A stretch of 64,000 nucleotides of DNA from Bathelium albidoporum (Eukaryota > Ascomycota > Dothideomycetes > Trypetheliales > Trypetheliaceae): positions 62,001 to 126,000 of the forward strand of contig JAGFVP010000020.1 in the NCBI GenBank assembly GCA_021031095.1. Direction: 5' to 3'. Below are positions 29,510 through 42,300 of this stretch, one piece after another. The notes beneath the pieces are model-generated. The model was not told where the DNA came from and searched no databases. It worked only from the letters and a program-made list of their open reading frames with translations. Within the stretch, counting starts at the first letter, position 1, and the number at the start of each line of letters is the position of its first letter. The position numbers were made by a program, and so were the translations under genes.

Positions 29510-31930
29510 AGGCCTGTTATGTGCGTGTCTGGAAGAACTTAGCGCTGCATGGAAGGCACAATCTATTTCCAAAGGGTGATTGTAGCTGATGGACAGAGGT
29601 AGCTTATGTGATGAAGCGTTCGATTGTGTATTCGGGCCGGCATGAGAATATAATTAGGATATTGTGAAAGTCATTCCACCCAAACTGGACCTACCTAGTT
29701 ACACGACTACGTTTAAGAGGGGGACAATGGCAACTCTAGCACTCGAGCTGATCAGAATCGTGACCGCGCTGGGCTGGTTCCTCCTCATGCATGCTCTTGC
29801 TTTTGTGCGCTGCAATTTGTGGACAAGCCGGGTGAATCTTGTCGGAGGCAGGCTCGCGTCAAAAGAGTACACGAAGCTCATGGTGAAAAGTCCTGGAGGA
29901 GCAGGACATCACGAGATTTGGTAGCGGGAAGGCATTAAGCACGAGCATTGAAACGCTGCGTTGTGGGCAAGAAAGTCAAGTGCTTTAAAGAAAGAGGCAG
30001 TCCCCATTGGCGTAGCAAGGAAAGAATGATGGACAGACACCGGGCACGTGCGGTTTGCTTGACACGTACACCGGCTGGCAAAGGCTTCAAATATCTTGCT
30101 TGCTATTCACCATTGAGGAAGCTCACCTGATGATTCCTTACATTCATCCTTGTGGACTTTCCCCATTGGAAAGGAAACTTGTTGGTGTTTTGCCAATGGA
30201 TAATGTGCAAGCAGCCCGTACAGATTCCGCAAGCACAGATCCAGCCAACGAGTTCTCCATAATATCTATCAGCATATTCCGTTGCCCGGAAGGGAGTGCG
30301 CAATCCAGCCCTGTAGATTGCCATAGCCCAACAAGGCACATCTTACGCGAGCCACGTAGCGACGTGGTGGCGAAAGAGTTTCGTCAGAAACAGCCATCGT
30401 TCTACCTTAGGTACCTGTAAATTAGTAGAGCTTTAATAATGTTCTCTGGTGACAATTGCAAAGTGGCTAGAAGCCCCTTCGCCGACTTCCTGGGCATCAA
30501 GATCCCTGCCCCGAAGGGAACTTAAGATAGGACGGATATGACGCGCCTTTTGAAGTTGCTTTTTGTTTATTAAGCCGTTTGGTTTTCAAACCCAAGATTC
30601 GTCTGATCATGCGTTGATTTGATGGGCCGGGATTTGTACCCCGATATCTTGTTTACTGGATCAAAAGCCATGGACATTTTCTGGGACAACAGCATTTGTT
30701 TCCTCTGCCAGGTAGCCCAAGAACAAGCTAAGGAGAAGAGGTAGGTATCGCCGGCCGAAAGGGGGGAGGGGGGTAAGGTTGGGTCACCAGCAGATTTTTT
30801 CACGAATTTTGTCACAGCGACCACGGACGGCAAGATAGCAGGCGAGCGAATAGGAGCCTTGGACGCGTCCACGTCATTGCCGAAAATGGTGGAAATTGCT
30901 ACGCTTCTCCGATGATATTTTCGTAGGATTGTTCAGCTTGTTGCCAGCGAGTTTTGCCCCTTTTTGCTCCATTCCTGAACATCATTCCACGCTTTCTGCT
31001 CTCTGCGCGCTGCCATTTCCCCTACCGGACAAGAGGGGCCGCCAAGGTTGTGACTTACCCCCAGCGGCGGAGCGGACGTGGTGAGACCCATCTTGCCAAG
31101 ATGCGCGGGCGTACGAGTTCGTACACGATATCGATAGGGAGTGTAAGTCGACTCTTTTTCCCTGTTCCTCCCCGTCGTCGCCTGGTTGGAAAGAGGCACA
31201 GCGCGCATTACACTATGAACTGGACCTATCTCGGGATTTATCGGCTCTCTGCCGGTTGTCGGCGAGGGACAACCGGCGCCATCTCGTCATATGCAGAGCA
31301 CGCGACACGGCCATTTCTGTCTTGCAGGGAGCTGGCAATGCAGCAGTTGGCGGTGTATTGGGGTGAAAAGCTTTGCCAGACGTGCAGAACGCCTTCGAGC
31401 GCAGCCAAATCTACCATTGGCCTCTAGAGCTCCAAGAAGCCTCGAAGCCTCTGCTTCCGGATGCTTGCCACGCCCCCGCTCCTACCAATCCAAGGCCTCG
31501 AGCGAACCGCTGCTCCCAAACAGAGTAGGATGGGCCAATTGGCGTCATTCCGACTGCGAGCAACTGGCGTCGGCTTCCCGGATAGCAACCTACAGCACGT
31601 TCGAGCTTGGTATACCTCCAATTTGAGCTCTACACCAGTCCCTGAAGGCAACCGAGCTACCGTTTGAGTCAAACGAGTGGATCTTTGGTCGCGTTTCTTC
31701 GCCTACAAGCTTTTCTCCCCGACCCTTTTTGGGCTCTGACGATTTTTCGATCTTGAGAATAACAGTCAAGCGTGGTGCTCCGCCCACAGCAAGCATCTCC
31801 TTTCTGGGCTTCTCCCACCTTCCCCACAAAGCAGCGAGTGAAGTAGGATTGCAGTTGCTTCATTGGATCTCTCAAATAATCCATCTCTCCACACTGCCGG
31901 TAGACCCGCTTGGCAAACCGAGCTTCCGAC
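29510..31930. other. Long intergenic region upstream of the PFKFB gene
   Basis: 2.4 kb with only short frames on both strands. Seen: a G-run (around 30761-30775), a 14 bp palindrome GTACGAGTTCGTAC (31111-31124), and a GC-rich 10 bp hairpin (31249-31275). A plus-strand frame at 30954-31427 is open for 157 codons without recognisable content. Probably promoter plus a long leader for the glycolytic regulator. Confidence 0.45.
31249..31275. repeat. GC-rich hairpin, 10 bp stem and 7-nt loop
   Basis: GCCGGTTGTC (31249-31258) and GACAACCGGC (31266-31275) are perfectly complementary around a GGCGAGG loop, about 650 bp before the PFKFB start codon. It carries CCGG and CGG half-sites, so it may be a dimeric regulator site or an RNA structure if transcribed. 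Confidence 0.55.
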
Positions 31931-33542
31931 ATGGCGACGAACGGGGAGCAGCCCTATAGGGCTGAGATGGCGAGAGTGCCCACGGGCGCTTTCCTTTCTC
32001 CTTCCAAGAGAACTAATAGCATTGGTGTTCAGGCAGAGGATACGCGAATATGCGTCGTGATGGTTGGATTGCCGGCGCGCGGGAAAAGTTTGATTGCACA
32101 GAAGAGTAGGCGGGATTGCACACTCCACTCCCAAGTATTTGCTTTGCTAATGAGCTCTGCACCAGTCGTACGTTATTTAGGATGGCTATCAATCACGGCC
32201 AAAAACTTCAATGTTGGTCAGTATCGACGGCATGCGACTCCGACTCCTTCCGCCGAGTTCTTCGATACTACGAATAGTGAAGGCGAACGATTGCGGAAAG
32301 CTGCCGCCGAAGCGGCTGTGAATGACATGTGTAAATGGTTTGCCGAGGGGCGAGGTCTGGTCGCAATCCTCGATGCCACAAATAGCACCAAGTCGCGCAG
32401 GAGGTGGATACAGGAAAGATGCCAGGCGGAAAACATTGAAACCCTGTTTGTCGAGTCGAAATGTGATGACGAAGACCTCATCATGCAGAACATATTGGAG
32501 GTGAAGACAACGAGTCCAGATTATACAGGACAGGATCCTGAAATGGCAGCGTTGGATTTTCGGACTCGGATACGCAATTACGAAAAGGTCTATCAGACAA
32601 TTGACGAAGATGAGCGGGATCTCACGTACGTCAAGCTCATCAACGTTGGGCATCAGGTTGTCATCAATCAGATTCGCGACTATCTTCAAAGTCGTGTAGT
32701 GTACTATCTCATGAACTTGCACATCCGTCCTCGTAGCATCTGGCTTTCTCGCGTATGTCTCCATTGCCGATGGATTCACCTTTTTCCCACACTGATCTTT
32801 CGTTGCACAGCATGGCGAATCGCAATATAATCTTGCTGGACTTCTTGGTGGTGATGCCTCGCTCTCCTCCCGAGGCGAAGCCTACGCCAAGACCCTACCA
32901 AGCCTCGTCCAAAAATCGGCGGGCGACCGCACTCTTACCGTATGGACGTCGACCCTCAAGCGCACCATCCAGACCGCCCGGTTTCTACAATTTGAAAAGC
33001 TTGAATGGAAAGCACTGGACGAGCTTGACAGTGGTGTGTGCGATGGGCTCACTTATGCCGAAGTGGAGGAGCGATATCCTGAGGATTTTGCGCAACGAGA
33101 CGAAGACAAGTACAATTACCGGTATTTGGGCGGAGAGAGTTATCGAGACGTGGTGATCCGGCTCGAGCCGATCATCATGGAACTGGAGCGCAGCGAGAAC
33201 ATTCTCATTGTCACGCACCAAGCCATTCTGCGTTGCATTTACGCATATTTCATGAACGTGCCTCAAGAGCGCAGTCCCTGGATGGAAGTCCCGCTCCACA
33301 CGCTGATCAAGTTGACCCCGAAGGCCTACTCGACGGTCGAGGAGAGACTCAAGGCAGATATTCCGGCGGTCAGCACGTTCAGGGAGAAGGGAAGCCGAGC
33401 ACGAGGAACTACCGTGGGCGAAGGCAGCAAGCCGATGTCGCCGCCACAGCCCGTCGAGACACCAGGAGGTGGATCGAGTGTTGATGGGAAGCCGATGATC
33501 TGGGATGGAAAATCGCCACCGGCGGCGCAGACCTTCGGATGA
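31931..33542 (+). CDS. 6-phosphofructo-2-kinase / fructose-2,6-bisphosphatase
   Basis: Predicted 497 aa from exons 31931-32105, 32166-32752 and 32811-33542 (introns 60 and 58 bp; the first has a TGCTAATG branch). The N-terminal kinase half has the Walker A GLPARGKS at 46-53 and the family run NVGQYRR, DATNSTKSRR, VESKCDDEDLIMQNILEVK. The C-terminal half is a branch-1 histidine phosphatase: RHGES with His255 right at the exon 3 start, Glu325 in LDELDSGVCDG, and His390 in VTHQAILR. All catalytic residues are present, so both activities are predicted. The enzyme makes and breaks fructose 2,6-bisphosphate, the cytosolic signal that activates phosphofructokinase-1 and inhibits gluconeogenesis. The N-terminus (SPSKRTNS) and the Pro-rich C-tail offer phosphorylation sites. 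Yeast splits these roles between Pfk26/27 and Fbp26; here one gene keeps both. Confidence 0.95.
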
Positions 33543-34319
33543 TCACGTGCACTGCATGGGTTGCAGTTGGCAGCGTGAAAGTTTACAGGTGGTCCCACCT
33601 CGTGGAGCTACCATGGCTCAAGGAACTTACTGTGTATGGGTTCGTCAGTTGTGGGCTATTTGATGGGACTCCGTCATCTCCTCTCAGGAATCATGAAGTC
33701 GACCTGGGAAATGGCGCATAGACTGAGGAGCTAATATAGATGATATTGGAAGCATTTCGGAGCAACTGGTTTTGCCATGAAAGTTAGGTAAACATTCTAG
33801 GCCTAGGTGTTCTACTGAAATTGAGACGTTGTGATTTCAATCTTTCTGCTAAGTGCTTTTCAGAACCCAAACCATGGTTATCACGAAAGTTGACATTCTC
33901 GCCGCGTCATAGTGTGAGAGATGGATGGATTTCCGCTGAACCGTAATTCAAAGAATTTCTCTGTTATTGTTTCGCCTATCAAAACATACTGCCCAACTGC
34001 GCAATATTCCTATTCTCAACTTTGCGTTGCAACTCTCGAAATCCTACAAATCATACATTACTGCTTACCCAGCTCCAGTTCCGGTCCAAATCAATTTTGG
34101 AGTAGCACCTCACAGGCATAAGTCGCCACGGAGCCTATCAGTGTAACACTTGATCATCTCGAAGCCTATCCAGGAAAAAGCGAGCTTCGAGTCAAGAGTT
34201 TAGAACCCTTCAAAGCGACTGGAAACGCGATATTTATTGATCAAGATTCTCTTGGCTATAGAACAAGGGCGCCAAAATTCGTTGGAATTCGGTTCGAAGC
34301 GGCCCCCGGAGAAAGACTG
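33543..34319. other. Intergenic region
   Basis: AT-rich spacer with only two short frames (60-66 codons). Nothing supported. Confidence 0.5.
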
Positions 34320-35135
34320 ATGCTTCAGGAACGGTTCCAAATTGTGGATTCGGTTGAGGGTCTCCCGAGGGCGCGTTCGCCCTCACTCACACAGCTCACA
34401 AGTAATCACACCTCCATCGTCACGCCACCAACCTCCTCACCACCCAAAATTCGCTCATCCAACGAATCTGCTGCCGGGGAAGCGCTGATTATGATATCGC
34501 GCACCGCCCGCGACAGCCCCGGTCCTACCGTACCCGTTCGCCTACTCAGCCCGCAGGAAAACCCGGTCTTCATTGCCGTCCGCCCAGGCGACACCAACGC
34601 CGATATCGAGCGCAAGAAGCGCGGCTTTCGGGAAGGGACCTACTTTGCTTTGTTCCAGTATCCAGCGTCTCCCGCGAGTCTGGTTCCGTGTCTAAATTCA
34701 AGGGCCAAAAAGCGAGCGCAGGAGCCTCGTCAGGCAAACCAGGATCATGTCGCAGCAGGGAACGATCAGACTATGCGACGAGACATGACAAAGAGAGGTG
34801 CCGAAGCAAGGAAAAATCGCGGACAGAACAGATGCAGAGACGCGTGGTTGGCGAGCGAGGCAGCCGGGGTGGGCAAAAGGAACGGGAATGGAGAGGGAGC
34901 GAAGAGGCCGAATGGAAACGGACGTGCAGCGAAGAAGAGGGCGAACAAACCGACAGCATCTTCGCCCCTGGTACCGGCCGCATGCGAGGAGGCGGCAGTA
35001 GAGAAGAGGCAAGAAAGGGACGGAGTGGAGAAGGGGCCGAAGAAGCGGAAAGCACCTTCCGCTCCGAAGAGGGGCAGCAATGCCTCGGTGAAGAAAGCAA
35101 GAACGAGTAACAACAAGACGGGCCTAGGTAGATAA
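34320..35135 (+). CDS. Hypothetical Lys/Arg-rich protein, probably nuclear
   Basis: 271 aa in one frame. Residues ~60-115 look structured (SPGPTVPVRLLSPQENPVFIAV.. GDTNADIERKKRGFREGTYFALFQYP). The rest is very basic (KKRAQEP.., AAKKRANKP.., GPKKRKAPSAPKRGS.., VKKARTS), with repeated NLS-like clusters and Ala/Gly spacing as seen in chromatin-associated or nucleolar tails. A second plus-strand frame (34688-35110) and a minus-strand frame are open over the same bases because of the biased composition; I choose this one because it alone has the folded-looking N-terminal part. No family recognised. An intron near 34680-34690 switching frame cannot be excluded. Confidence 0.5.
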   Translation: MLQERFQIVDSVEGLPRARSPSLTQLTSNHTSIVTPPTSSPPKIRSSNESAAGEALIMISRTARDSPGPTVPVRLLSPQENPVFIAVRPGDTNADIERKKRGFREGTYFALFQYPASPASLVPCLNSRAKKRAQEPRQANQDHVAAGNDQTMRRDMTKRGAEARKNRGQNRCRDAWLASEAAGVGKRNGNGEGAKRPNGNGRAAKKRANKPTASSPLVPAACEEAAVEKRQERDGVEKGPKKRKAPSAPKRGSNASVKKARTSNNKTGLGR

Positions 35136-36318
35136 GGAAGCCGGAAAACGGGAGATGCAGAGAGAGGTCACGAGTGGCATAATTGAGCAGGTATGTGCAG
35201 CGGCGTAGAGGGTGAAGGTGAAAAAGACCTGGCCAATGAGCTCAAAGGAACGATTGAATGTTCATAAAGCTCGACGGCTCGCAAGCTGGTCTGATATTGC
35301 ATTTGAGAGCGTATAAATGCAAGATTGTCATCTCCCCGCCCCCTTTCGTAGTGGTCTTCCTCAATGGGCCGGATAGTAGCTCGAAAACTGCTAGTTTATC
35401 TAACTCTTAAGGGCGGAGGGATGGAAGATCGATACTCATCCTTAACGCTTTCACAAATTATCCTCGTATAGTTACCTAAAATGGTATCTTTATCTTGAAG
35501 AGGCCTCGCTTCCATTGATCTCTCACGGCATCGTTACTTATTGCAAGTCCATGTTGCTCACGTTGAGCTATTCCCACATACGTAGTATGCTTCCGCCACC
35601 ATCCCCAGGATGTCATATCCTCTTTCTTTTTCTTCCATTTTGCTTTGGTGATACTCGACAAGGTCCGCACAGATGTTGGATACCTCTGAAAATGAGTCAT
35701 GTGGTGACTGGTGAGTGAGGGTGGAGCAGAGAGCGGAAGCGAGTGACGTGTAGGTGCGGTCGGGGGCGTCGCGATGTGCTCCACCGCGCGCGCCTTGGGG
35801 ACTTCGTTTGTGCCTCCATAAATCCGCTGGAGCTTCACCTCTCTCCACACCCACCCACCCTCCATCCACTGCGTGCCTCTAGTATCTCTGTCTCCTTCTA
35901 CGAACACCGCTTCAGCAAACGTCTCACGGATAGTGCCCGCACATCTTCGATCCTGGCCAGGAACGACCTGCACCGTTCCTGCTTCGACCGGAGATCGCGC
36001 TGCACGCACAAACCATAACTTTCGTCAACGACCCTTTACGACTGTCCTTGCAGAATATTAGGCGTTCATCTCTTCGACTCTTGATACCCCCTGTCCGAAG
36101 CTTGCAGGCACCGTTGTGTCTACCGCCCTATTCACTTTCTGCCGACAACGGAAGCTTTATACTTCACCCGCAAATCGCCGCTTCAACCAAAGTTCGCAAG
36201 GCTTCCGCTGACATTCGGCCGCACTGCTCTGCTCAACCGACCCCGACCACTTGTTGGCTCCACTTCATCAACCAGCTTGATGTCAAGGAGCTCGGTGGTT
36301 TGAGAAGCAGTTGTGACT
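35136..36318. other. Promoter and leader region of the HECT ligase gene
   Basis: 1.2 kb. A 177-codon minus-strand frame (36009-35476) lacks any recognisable content and overlaps a likely TC-rich promoter on the plus strand, so I leave it uncalled. Confidence 0.45.
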
Positions 36319-39300
36319 ATGGGGAGGATAGTAAAGGTAGCTACGGACAAGCACGAGGCTTCGCTGGTGAGCTCATCATTTTGTCGGTAGCTGGGACGAA
36401 CTTATTACTGATCATCCGATAGTCTCCACATATTGCCGAATTCGTAAAAAAATCAACAGAAGCACCGCTCTACCAGCTTCCCGCCCACCTCTCCTCATTT
36501 CCTCGCCGCTGGCCTTTTCCGAAAGGCGATTTCTATCACTGGATTCCCTTGCTCAACCGCTTCGATCATATCCTCGAGCTTTTCATTAAAGAGTATGGCC
36601 TGAACAAGGGACCACAGACGCAAGCTTTTGCTTGCCGCCTGTTGCTCAAGGGGGATGCGGTGGGGCCAGCGCCTTTAGCAACGCCAAGCGAGACCACCCT
36701 ATTCAACACCGGCTTCGGTGATCAAGGCGACCGAGAATTAGTCGAACACATCTTGTCGTTCACTCGGCTGTTATTCGAGCAGTGCGGGAATCGGAGTTTA
36801 TACTCAAGCAGCGCTTATCTCAATGACTTGCTCAACACGACTTCTCTGTCATTGCTCAAGTCAACGCTTTGGCTATGTTATCGCCTGGCACAGCGATATG
36901 CCACTCGCGCCCGTGGACAGGCTGGCCGTGCCTTACTCATAAACCTCTACAACATAAGCCAAGACAAAGTCCTCAAGCTAGCGTCTCCATTTGTTGGACC
37001 CAGCGTGACGCCAGTATCTACGGGTACACCCACAATCAAAGGAAAAGAGAAGACGCCCGAATCACCCATCGCGACGAAGTCCACGGGAAATGTGAATCCT
37101 GCTGATTTGGCAAGAATCATCCAAGAAAACGACTCGACAGTATGGCAAGAGTGGGGTTATGTTAGCTTCAACTATTATGACGAGGCAGGACATACCAATG
37201 GCCAGAACGCACAGTCAAATCGGGATGCTGGAGGCCCAGCTTCCCCTGCGACACCCACACCAGTTCGTCGGACTTCAAGCTTTCCTACTCCACGGCACGC
37301 AGCCCCGAACCGGTCTGCAGCCGTGGAAGAAGCGAATGGTGTGGCCACCACGCCTATCTCTCCGGAAGCTACACGTGTCAACGCCCAAAAGACTATCAAC
37401 ATCTCCTATACAGAGGTTAGTCGGAATACGATGGAAAATCTTGTTGCCTCAAAGCTTGGTGGTATTCCCGAAAACTCGCAGTACGATCTGCTCGGTCGCA
37501 TCCGTGTCGCACACGCCATGATCGCCTCCCCTGCTGCACGTGAAGATCTCGTCGCTATCCGTCTGCTTGCTGTCGCCAACCTGGCCTGTCTCTATAACGA
37601 AGCAGACTTTCAGGCAAAGGTCGCGCAACCAGACTCAGATTACCCTCGTCAGCTACAAGTTGTACAGCAACTGGTCCAGCTCATCCGGCCCTCTGCAGAA
37701 GAAGATAAGCCAATTCCCATGGCTCTGCAGACGATCGCATTTCAGACTCTAGAGGCGCTGGGGAAACAAAAGTACAAGGCAAACGAAGTGACTGCAGCCC
37801 TTAACGTGAATGTCAATCACGGTGTGCTCTTTTATGTCATGCGCAAAGCAGCTGCACAGATGGCCTCCGAGACGAGCGGAGATGATCCCAGCGAAGATGA
37901 GTGGCGCGACGCCTTGTTCTCCCTCTTGATCACCCTTCCCAGTTCCACCCACAATTCACGCTCAGTCGCCGAGCAGATGGTCTCTGCAGGTGTCCTGAAC
38001 ATCCTTGTGGACATCCTCAAGCTTCGCACAGACAAGGCCGAGCGCTCGTATGGGAAAATCTTGAACTTTTTAGACACCTTTGTACATAATGTACGAGATG
38101 CATATCAATCTTTGATCAACGCATCTGGCTTCGACGTCATCGCCGATCTAGTTGTCTATGAAGTTGAGGCATCACGCGAGGGTGTTACTGAAGGCAAGGG
38201 CATGCGTGCTTCAGATAAGACGACGTCAATGGACTGGAAGATACCCTTTTACCAGCAGCAGACACTGAAATGGCTGTTCAAAGTTATCAACCGTTTCATG
38301 AGCAACAGTGGAGGCACCTTCGACCGCATGCTGCGAAATTTGATAGACTCGTCTCAGCTTCTTGGTGCACTTCGAACGGTCATCAGCAACCCTAGGCTTT
38401 ACGGTTCAAATATCTGGAGCAGTGCCGTCCAAATCGTTAGCAACTTTATCCATCACGAACCAACCAGCTACCAAGTAATCGCCGAGGCGGGCCTTAGTCG
38501 AGCCTTCTTGGAGGTCATCTCTGACAAGTCGATAGTCGAAAATTCCGAAGAGTCGTCGAACGAAGGCTCTTCGCAAAGCTCCCAAGAAATATCGAATGGT
38601 ACCGCTTCCCATGGCTTATCAGAGAAGAGCAGCCGATCGAGATTGGCTTGGAATAGAGTTGTTGCACTACATCACCCTCGTAAGGACAACCTGGCGCCTG
38701 GGATACTCCCGAGCCCGGAAGCCATGATAACCGTGCCAAACGCATTCGAGGCCATCTGTCTCAACGAAAACGGCCAGAAGCTGTTTCAAAAGTCCAACGC
38801 TCTTGACGTCTTTTTCGAAATTTTCGAGAACCCCGATCATGTCAAGGCCATGGCCATGACCAACGATGGGCCAACGCCAAGTCACTTGGGCAGTCAGTTC
38901 GACGAAATGGTTCGCCACCATCCCCAGCTCAAAGACAAGATCATGAACGCTATAAAAGATATGATCATGCACGTCAACATCCTGTTATTTCAAAAAGCAG
39001 AACGTCAGGGTGTTGGAGCCAAGCTCTGGTTTGAGGGAGAGGATGGTCGACTCATGGTTGCTGGTGGCCGGGTTTCCTTAAAGGGCCCACAAGGACCTTT
39101 GTCCAAGCGGGAGAGGCTAGCCGGCAAGGATAAGTCCACAGGCTCGCCGTCGCAGGGCGACGATATTGATATGCAGGATGCCACGCCGTCTTACATGAAT
39201 GAAGATGATGCAAATCAGGCCGTATCAATCGACGAAGTCGTGGAGGAAGAAGCTTCGCCAACAAGCGCAGAGTACATTTCGAATGTGGCTAACTTCTTAG

Positions 39301-42300
39301 CTGGATTCTTTGGTAGCAATCAGCGCACTGTAGAATATTTCTTCACTGCCTACGGAGTTGAGAATCTGCTCGATTTCCTCACAAATCCATGTCTGCCGTA
39401 TGACTACGACTCATCGGAAGCGAACGAGCCCCTTTTGGACGCAGTCCGAACGCTTGTCGAAGTAAAACCTCATCTGGTCGTACCATCCCTTCTCCGTCGC
39501 GCGCAATCAGCTGTAGACCAACTCAAGCCCTTCACTCAATTTAATCAAACACGGGAGCGCGGCTTCTTCATCTCCAGAACCCAGCCAGGCAAATCTAATG
39601 ACTCCAACATCTCTCTTGAGGACTCGGGCCTAAAAGACAACGGCACCAGTCTCGTAAAAGCCCTGGTCTCCTTGCGCCAGCTTTGCAAAACTCTCAAGTT
39701 CGTCATTCACGCCCAGCCATACCAACAGCGTAGCCCGACTCAGTACGTTTTCACCCAAGTGAACCTTGCGGACATGTACATCCAGCTGGTTGAAGACCTT
39801 GGAAAACTACAGCGCAGCTGCATCTGGGAAGAGATACTTCTACAAGAGAGCCTTTCTCCGACCTGGGAGAAGGCCACGAGGGTTAGACATTTTCGGCTAA
39901 GCAGCAAAGAAGCGGAGCAAGCTTTTGGCATAGGAGATCCCGAATCTCCATCTGAACCGGAGCCCTCGAGCAACGATACTTCGGCCACTTCTCCTTCTCA
40001 ACAAACCAGCAACGGCACTCGGCGGCCGTCCCTTGCCAAGAACAGGACGTGGAAGCAAACTGCTGCATTCAAAAATGTCCTGACTCTGCGTCACGTGATG
40101 AGCAAAATGGCCATCATGATTACGAAGTTTTTCAGTGGTTTAGGGGCAACCTTGCTTCCTCCAAGCCGACGCAACTCCCATCAGGCGGACTTGCAGCAAT
40201 ACCAAAAGCAAAATGCAGCACTGGTGGCGGATAAAATAGCTGAAGCTGTGCTCGGTCTCTTGAAAATCCAGGAGTCTATGCAGTTCTCTTACGAAATTTT
40301 TGCCATCTCTCAACTCACCGAAGTTCTGGTTGAGGGAACCCGGGAACGCGCTCGCCCGCACCCTCTAACCCTGGTGTTACAGTCCTTCAAGGATCAAGGT
40401 GGTTTGCGAGAACTGAATAGCATTCTGGAAATTTTCCACAGGCAGGCGAGTGAGAATCTGGGAGAATTGGATGTCAAAAATACTACATGGACGGACGCGC
40501 GACTTGCTGTCGTCGGTATGAAGCTGATACTGGAGTTCTATGCCTCAGTAGTTGACCATAAAAACCTCGCCGATGCCACGCAGACACTAGCAATGTCTTC
40601 CAGACCGAGCCATGATCGGGACAAGCCAGACTTTTTCTTGGCAGCCCAATTTGCCGTGGACTTGCGGAAGGAAATTACGCCATCGGTCCGAAAAATTTGG
40701 GAATCAAATCTCATGGAAAAGGCAAACATGTCACTCGCCACTACTGTGACAGAGCTGCTCAAGACAGTACTGGAGGGCGAAGGCGAGCAGGGCGCTTTCA
40801 AACGTCCGGCAGAGGTTCCCCGACGAACGAAAGCTCCTCGTAGATTATGGAAGATCAATCGAAGAGAGATGTTTGATATGCTGAAGGAGAAGGGCTACGA
40901 AGAGGATCTCGTCAAAGAAGCCTTCTTCCGGTGCTATGAGAATTACCGGTGGGCCGAAGATTATTGCGATCAAGCTACTAAAGATTTTCGTGCAGCTCGC
41001 TACCCGATACCTGCCGGTGAGGAAGCACCTATGCCACCGCCACCCTCACCGTCAGAAAGCGGCGCAGAATCATCTTCTGCACCTCAGCAAGGCTCTTCGA
41101 TACAAAGAGATCATCCATCGGCGTCCGCATCCGCACCAACGGGATCTGGCGATATGGACGTTGAGCCATCTGGAGACGATCACCATAATATCCACGTCCT
41201 TCATGGCGACCGAGCTGTAGCAGAGGCAATGGAAGAAGCAGTCCAGCAGGTCATTCGCAATGTCACCGCTAATGTGCCTGGTCTAGGCCTAGAATCTGAT
41301 GGTCCAAGCAGCGTCGAGGACTTTCGTATGGATGTGGACACCTACATTTCCGGACTGGACAATTCGACTCCACCAGGCCCGTCAGATTCAGTCGACCATC
41401 CATCAGAGCTAGCACCGAAGGTCGAAAGCGCTGAGAACAACGGTCTACCGGAACATACCACTATTGAGGATCTCGACGAGGAACGCGCGCTCATTCGCAA
41501 GAACCTAATCGATCGGTGCCTTGATGTTGTTGATTTGCATGAAGATATCTCATTCAATTTGGCCGAGCTCATTTCTGCAGCCATTACGAAGACTGGCGAC
41601 TCGTCAGCGCTGCGTAGCGAGATCGCTTTATCTTTGATAGGATCGCTTCTTTCGCTGCCCGAAGAGGATCTCCCGGCAAATGGCAAAAAGGTTGCCGCGT
41701 ACGCCCATCTTTTTGGTCTGGTGGTTCAGGACAAGCTTTTTTACGAGGCTGCTCGAGCTGAGCTTACTGAACGGTTTTCTATGCTGCTCAGCTTTGTCAG
41801 AATCCCGCAACTTAAGCCAGATCAATCAGCAACCTGGGTAGGACCGGTACTGCTCATTATTGAGCGCGTCTTGGCGCAGGACGAACAGCCCGCAAGGATT
41901 ACCTGGAGCCCCGAGGACCCTACGAACGATGATAACAGCCTTGCTCGTCTTGAGCATGATCCGGTACCCTTCGAGGAGAAGGAGAAGCTCTTCCATGCCT
42001 TGATTCAGATACTCCCGCAAGTTCGCAAGGACGACGCATTGGCTCTCTCGGCTCTTCGCGTCCTAGTCATCCTGACGCGACACCGGCCGCTCGCAAAGCT
42101 GCTCGGTTCCAAAGGCTGCATGCAGAAATTGTTTTTAATGATCCGACAACTGGGTGTAGCGAACGACAGGTTACAGTCGGCTTTTATAATTATCTTGCGG
42201 CACGTTGTGGAAGACGAGGAAACAATCCGACAGGTCATGCGCAGCGACATCAGGAACACCTTCGAGACCGGTCATCGCGGACAACCCAGACTTGACACAA

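Noticed and set aside
28701..29579. 292-codon plus-strand frame opposite the 28169-29509 gene
   Set aside because: Leu/Ser/Arg-rich with no structure; the minus strand has helical segments and a basic tail. Not certain, but the minus strand is preferred.
34688..35110. Alternative plus-strand frame in the Lys-rich gene
   Set aside because: Glu/Arg/Gly-rich frame made by the repetitive bases; lacks the folded-looking N-terminal part. A frame-switching intron was considered but no strong donor and acceptor pair was seen.
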